A stretch of 64,000 nt of DNA, from positions 40,911,030 to 40,975,029 of the forward strand of contig CM020618.1 in NCBI GenBank assembly GCA_009829735.1. Direction: 5' to 3'. Position 1 is the stretch's first letter, and the number at the start of each line of letters is the position of its first letter. The stretch is from Pyropia yezoensis (taxonomy: Eukaryota; Rhodophyta; Bangiophyceae; Bangiales; Bangiaceae). The translations under genes were made by a program, and so were the position numbers. The notes beneath the pieces are model-generated. The model did not search any database and had not been told where the DNA came from. It saw only the letters and a list, made by a program, of their open reading frames with translations. Positions 60,485 through 64,000 of this stretch are shown in pieces.

Positions 60485-62932
60485 ATGTCCTATCCCCAGG
60501 TGCTTGAAGAGGAGGAAGACCTCCTGATCGGGGAGGAGATGGAGGACGACGCGCCTGTCGGTCCCGACGCCGCGCGTTACGGGGTGAGCTCGTCTGACGA
60601 CGACGGGCCTGCGGTGTCCGTCCGTCTGTCGGCCGGAGGACTGTCGTCCGTGTGCAGCGGCACGACGGTGCCGTCGGCCGGAGGTCAACCCGGCGGTCAA
60701 CCGCGCGTGGCGGCTTCTACCCCCTCTCTGCCGGCTGCCCGGATGGGGCCTGGTGCCGGTGCCGGCTCACCGCAGGTACCTCAAGATGGTCCGCCCTGCG
60801 GCGGAGGTGGCGACCCGCAGCCGACTCCGGCTGGTCAAGGTGGTCCGGGTGTCCGGGCGGTGACTCCTCGAGGCGGTCCCGACGTTGACGCGGGTGGTGG
60901 TGGCGGTGCGACACCCGGTGCCGTGGGTCAAGACGGTGCGGGTGTCCGCACGGCCGGGGCTCCGGCTCCGGAGGCTGTCCAAGTTCCTTCCACTTCCGAG
61001 GCGGGGGCTACGCCGACGGGTGGTGCCGGCGCCGGTACCATACCTGCGGTGCCGCCGGTGTCGAGCGGTCAAGACGCTCCTTCTCCCATGGCGGTTGACA
61101 CCGGGAGTTACTCCGGGCGGGCGCCCGCCCTTCTTCTTCCTCCTCGGCCTCGTCCATCTCCGACGTCGGCCCCTCTGCCGGTGGTGCGTCCCCCGGCGCC
61201 CCCGATTCTTCCTGGTCCTGCCCGGGTTGCCCCGTTGGGTGGCGGCGTCGCCGTGGCGGCGGGTCAACCCGCCATGTCGGTGTCCGACTTGGTGGCTCGG
61301 GTTCGAGGCCTCACGGTGCAAGAGTCGATGGAGTCCGATGGGCGTATGCGGGTGGACTTCCACCTGGTGCATCCCCGTGGAGAATCCTCCCGGCGCGTCA
61401 AGGTGGACCCGTGCTGGGAGCGGGAGTTGGTGCGGCTGGTCAACCAGCCGAACGCGGTCCGGGTGGAACACCATTGGATCCTGAGTCAGCCGGACGACCG
61501 GCATGCGCAGCTCTGGCGCACCCGGGTGGGACGGGGTGAGGTCTACCTCGACCCCAACTTCGGGGTCTGCGACTTGATTGCCCCCGCGTTGCCGCGGGAG
61601 ATTGACTACCCGGCTAGTGCTCGGGGGATTGCGGCGGCGGCGGAGCCGGTTGCGTTTGGGGAGACGGTGAGCCGTACCGGTCGGTATCCCGACTTTGACT
61701 ACTACCCGGGGGTACCCCCGTATCTGTTGTTGACGGCTCCCTACCCGCCCATGGCGGGGTTGAAGTCGGCGTCGAGTTGGCGACGTAACCATGGTGTCAT
61801 GGCGGATGCGTTCCGCACGGATATAACGTGTGCGTTGCAGACCGGCAACGGTCGTGCTCCGGTATACACTCCCGTGCGCCCGCCGCTATGGCAGGAGGGG
61901 TGGGAACCCGCCCCTGCTTTCCGGTTTGACACCGGCTCCTGCCTTCGCTACTTCGGGAGTGTGTTGGCCTCCCGGCCGGTCCACCCGTTGCAGGGTACCT
62001 TCACCCTTGAGGTTACCCTCGGGCAGGCTTCATCCTTCTTGCTGTCCGTCCGCCGGCAGGGTCGTCTGTTTCATCTTCCGACGGGTGTCCGTCGGCACAT
62101 CGCGCAGTTGGGCGTGGATCTGATAGCTGCCAAGACCGGGTTGGCCCGGGAGTTCGAAGCCCTGCTGGCTGTTCACGATGCCGTGAACTGGGCTGGGGTG
62201 TTGGCCCTTCCCCCGTACCGGGACCCGCAGGCTGGGGCTTCCCCCTTGCCTCGTCACTCGTTGCGTGTCCGGCGTACTCAGCCGGGTGAGCCTAGTTGCC
62301 ATGGGTGGGCGTCCACCGAGGCCGTTCCTGACCTGGGTATTCCCATGGTTATCCATGACCCTCTTCAGGTCCTTGCTCCGTGGTTCGGTAACCCGATGCC
62401 GGCGGCGGTTGGCCGTCGTCCCCGAGCGTGGGGCTCTGTGGGTGGGGAGCGTGAGGTGTCCCGTCGTCGGGCGGAGTACCGCCGTGGTTACGGTGGAGCC
62501 CCTTCGGTAGGGTCCTACCGGGCCTCGTATCAGGTGCCACCGGCTCCGGTGGTAGCCGTGTCGGCTCCTATGGCTCCTCTGGCTGCGCCAGTGTCACCTC
62601 CCGCCCCTGTCCTACATGACGGGGGTCCCCGTCTCTGGTATGAGGGCGTTGACGCCCTTGTTACCCGCGCCATGCGTGGGGGTCTCTCTGTTAGCTGGGG
62701 GGATATCCCCCCAGGTGCTGCGCTGGTTGGGTCAGCGCGTTGCTTCGGTGGCGTGCTGGACCGCCTCCAGAAAGCTCTGGAGGACGTGGAGGCTGGCCGC
62801 AGCACCCTCGTCCAGCTATGCACCGAGGTAACTCGGGTGGTCGACCGTCGTGACGTTGCCGACCGGTGGAGCACGGAGGTCTACGCGCTTACGCGTGAGT
62901 GGCCTCCCTCGGGCAGTGGGTCTACCCACTGA
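60485..62932 (+). CDS. Antisense accessory ORF of element C, unknown function
   Basis: 815 codons from ATG 60485 (MSYPQVLEEEEDLLIGEE) to TGA 62930-62932, convergent to the element's pol. Residues 1-270 are acidic and then Pro/Ala/Gly/Val low complexity. A probable globular region covers about 275-640 (RMRVDFHLVHPRGESSRRVK, LWRTRVGRGEVYLDPNFG, FDYYPGVPPYLLLTAPYP). Landmarks shared with the A-type protein are FGSV at 490-493, HLP at 530-532 and a conserved Trp at 569. The spacings of 40 and 39 residues compare with 41 and 41 in A. The C-terminal helical part (LQKALEDVEAGRSTLVQLC) matches the element B fragment. It lacks the RS-like tail of the A proteins. No known domain is recognised. The homology to A is tentative because identity is low. 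Confidence 0.75.
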   Translation: MSYPQVLEEEEDLLIGEEMEDDAPVGPDAARYGVSSSDDDGPAVSVRLSAGGLSSVCSGTTVPSAGGQPGGQPRVAASTPSLPAARMGPGAGAGSPQVPQDGPPCGGGGDPQPTPAGQGGPGVRAVTPRGGPDVDAGGGGGATPGAVGQDGAGVRTAGAPAPEAVQVPSTSEAGATPTGGAGAGTIPAVPPVSSGQDAPSPMAVDTGSYSGRAPALLLPPRPRPSPTSAPLPVVRPPAPPILPGPARVAPLGGGVAVAAGQPAMSVSDLVARVRGLTVQESMESDGRMRVDFHLVHPRGESSRRVKVDPCWERELVRLVNQPNAVRVEHHWILSQPDDRHAQLWRTRVGRGEVYLDPNFGVCDLIAPALPREIDYPASARGIAAAAEPVAFGETVSRTGRYPDFDYYPGVPPYLLLTAPYPPMAGLKSASSWRRNHGVMADAFRTDITCALQTGNGRAPVYTPVRPPLWQEGWEPAPAFRFDTGSCLRYFGSVLASRPVHPLQGTFTLEVTLGQASSFLLSVRRQGRLFHLPTGVRRHIAQLGVDLIAAKTGLAREFEALLAVHDAVNWAGVLALPPYRDPQAGASPLPRHSLRVRRTQPGEPSCHGWASTEAVPDLGIPMVIHDPLQVLAPWFGNPMPAAVGRRPRAWGSVGGEREVSRRRAEYRRGYGGAPSVGSYRASYQVPPAPVVAVSAPMAPLAAPVSPPAPVLHDGGPRLWYEGVDALVTRAMRGGLSVSWGDIPPGAALVGSARCFGGVLDRLQKALEDVEAGRSTLVQLCTEVTRVVDRRDVADRWSTEVYALTREWPPSGSGSTH

Positions 62933-63246
62933 GGAGTGCTATTGTTTGTGCGGGAGAGGGCCCCGGCAACCCTTATGGTAGCCGGGTAGTAGTGAGTATA
63001 AACTCATCCCCCGCTGGGGGCATTGCTTGCCTCTGTTTGCTGCCCTGGGGAGTACCCCTTCTGGCTCAGTGGTGCCTTGCCTCCCGTCCAACTTCTTCCG
63101 GTTGGTTCATGCTTGGGGAGGTTATCCTCCCTCACTTTGTGTCTTGGCTTTGGGAGGTCATCCTCCCGTGTAAGCCTCCTAGTTACTTCGATATTATCGG
63201 AGTTAGCCTTTACCTTTAAGTTACCTTATTAAGGTTCAGGTTTTTA
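62933..63246. other. Spacer downstream of the element C antisense ORF
   Basis: The stretch 62960-63040 is conserved with element B (GGGTAGTAGT.AGTATA.ACTC.TCCCCCGCTGGGG; rc of about 59280-59340), so it is an element component. A repeated GGGAGGTCATCCTCCC-type palindrome lies near 63115-63170. No coding frame is supported. Confidence 0.5.
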
Positions 63247-63342
63247 CTGAGTTACCTAAGCTTAGCTCTACTTAGTTACCTAAGCTTGGTTCGACTTAGA
63301 AACCTAAGTCTGATTTGACTTAGAAACCTAAGTCTGCTTTAA
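63247..63342. repeat. Four tandem 24-bp repeats between convergent genes of element C
   Basis: Units start at 63247, 63271, 63295 and 63319, with a consensus close to CTTAG(T/A)(T/A)ACCTAAGYTTGRTTYGA. Each has a short palindrome (CTTAG..CTAAG). Element B keeps about two degenerate units (near 59000-59040). The position, between stops of converging genes, suggests 3'-end formation or transcription blocking. Confidence 0.85.
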
Positions 63343-63412
63343 CCATGTCACACCCTACTTAGTAGGTATAAGCCTCACCCCCCAACAGCCGAAGTCGGTG
63401 TCGGTTGGGTTG

Positions 63413-64000
63413 TTACAGTAGGCGTCGTCGCCTCATGTAAGGCATGAGTAGTTGGCGGGGTATATTTGCCGCCTGTTCCCAGGTGGGTGAGTCGTATCCG
63501 ACCCACATAACCTTGACGTACCAGGGTCCTGGTAGGTCCGGGTCGGTGTGTCCGACCACGCTCTCTACTTGGTATGGAATCCCATCCGGTCCCACCGGGT
63601 CATCTGACCGGTGGGTTGTAAGAGCTTCATGTAGCAAGCCAGCCGGTACCGGCTGAGGCTGTTCCGGCTTCGGAGCAGGTGTGACATCATTCATACTGAT
63701 GCGTTGGATCTCCGTATCGGAGTGTAAGATAACAGAGTGGTCATCTCTGTGGAGGATCTGGTACGGTCCCTTGACCGGTTGCATAAGCTTGTTCCCTCGG
63801 AACTTCTGGTGTCTGATATAGACCCAGTCACCTGTTACCAGGGTTGCGTTGCGCACCCGTAGTCGGGCGTCGAAGTTCTTCTTATACCGAAGTTGTGTTC
63901 TGTCAAGGGCACCCTTGAGCTTAGGAATCATCCACGATAGCTTGGCCAACCAAGCTAGGTGGATGCGTTCGGCGGGTCGGCCCTTCGGTGTATCATACCG
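63413..64000 (-). CDS. pol: Pol C terminus of element C: integrase end and chromodomain (5' partial)
   Basis: 196 codons visible, continuing beyond the window, ending TAA at 63415-63413. It aligns with B pol from KGRPAERIHLAWLAKLSW to the end with about 90 per cent identity by eye. Features are LRYKKNFDARLRVRNATLV, GDWVYIRHQKFRGNKLMQP (integrase C-terminal barrel) and a chromodomain-like WYVKVMWVGYDSPTWEQA. No stop or frameshift is seen, so element C may be younger and more intact than B. It is convergent with its antisense ORF, with 480 bp between stops. Confidence 0.88.
   Translation of the reverse strand, partial: RYDTPKGRPAERIHLAWLAKLSWMIPKLKGALDRTQLRYKKNFDARLRVRNATLVTGDWVYIRHQKFRGNKLMQPVKGPYQILHRDDHSVILHSDTEIQRISMNDVTPAPKPEQPQPVPAGLLHEALTTHRSDDPVGPDGIPYQVESVVGHTDPDLPGPWYVKVMWVGYDSPTWEQAANIPRQLLMPYMRRRRLL

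Larger units (their letters stand above)
59557..64000 (-). mobile_element. LTR retrotransposon C (Ty3/gypsy, same family as B), 3' part on minus strand
   Basis: Reading on the minus strand from the window end: pol C terminus with chromodomain (63413-64000), 24-bp repeats, accessory ORF in antisense (60485-62932, plus strand), polypurine tract and 3' LTR (59899-59557). It inserted into the accessory ORF of element B. The 5-mer next to the LTR, TGGAG at 59552-59556, should recur at the other end of C outside the window if this is a simple insertion. Confidence 0.85.

Noticed and set aside
1-64000. CRISPR arrays, rRNA genes, bacterial operons
   Set aside because: No regularly spaced short repeats with unique spacers, no rRNA-like stretches, and gene structure is eukaryotic (GT..AG introns, LTR elements, Alba, F-box and J proteins).

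Overview
This is a nuclear window from a GC-rich eukaryote. Coding genes are few and mostly single-exon, with C/T-rich leaders ending in caccATG. Two genes nevertheless show short, phase-consistent introns with GT..AG ends. About half the window is transposable elements: chromodomain Ty3/gypsy LTR elements, a KDZ-type DNA transposon, Tc1/mariner remnants and a gag-like relic. High GC, Ala/Gly/Pro-rich proteins and low intron density fit a bangiophyte red alga (Porphyra/Pyropia type). That placement is inferred; no marker gene proves it.

Layout. 1-4829: 3' half of Ty3/gypsy copy A1 (RNase H-integrase-chromodomain, a long convergent antisense ORF, 3' LTR). 5248-16153: probable KDZ element, a Ulp1-type protease plus a transposase frame with two in-frame stops, separated by 4.6 kb of low-complexity DNA. 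16850-17400: 199-bp GC-rich minisatellite. 18897-42000: host region with a secreted/membrane protein (-), diacylglycerol kinase (+), a head-to-head pair of small Cys-motif paralogues (24.4-24.9 kb - and 28.2-28.6 kb +), a cupin (-), a gag-like relic, an F-box/LRR-like protein (+), a three-exon Alba protein (-), a tentative two-exon membrane peptide (+) and a DNAJC9-like J protein (-). 42660-64000: a nest of mobile elements. It runs from a 744-bp TA-flanked MITE and an internally deleted mariner, into which LTR element B (44017 onward) inserted. B is split by near-complete element A2 (46071-55448), and its 3' part is interrupted by element C, which lies on the minus strand from 59557 past the window end.

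The most notable feature is an accessory ORF carried in antisense, convergent to pol, just inside the 3' LTR. It is present and open in A1, A2 (647 codons each) and C (815 codons), and survives as a fragment in B. The A-type and C-type proteins are very different but share spaced landmarks, so this looks like one old accessory gene family of unknown function kept by two LTR families. In A2 the antisense ORF is open while pol has a nonsense codon beside the reverse-transcriptase catalytic motif. B pol is decayed and has also lost the first integrase catalytic aspartate.

Host genes here do not form a pathway; they look like independently transcribed single genes, several arranged divergently or convergently.
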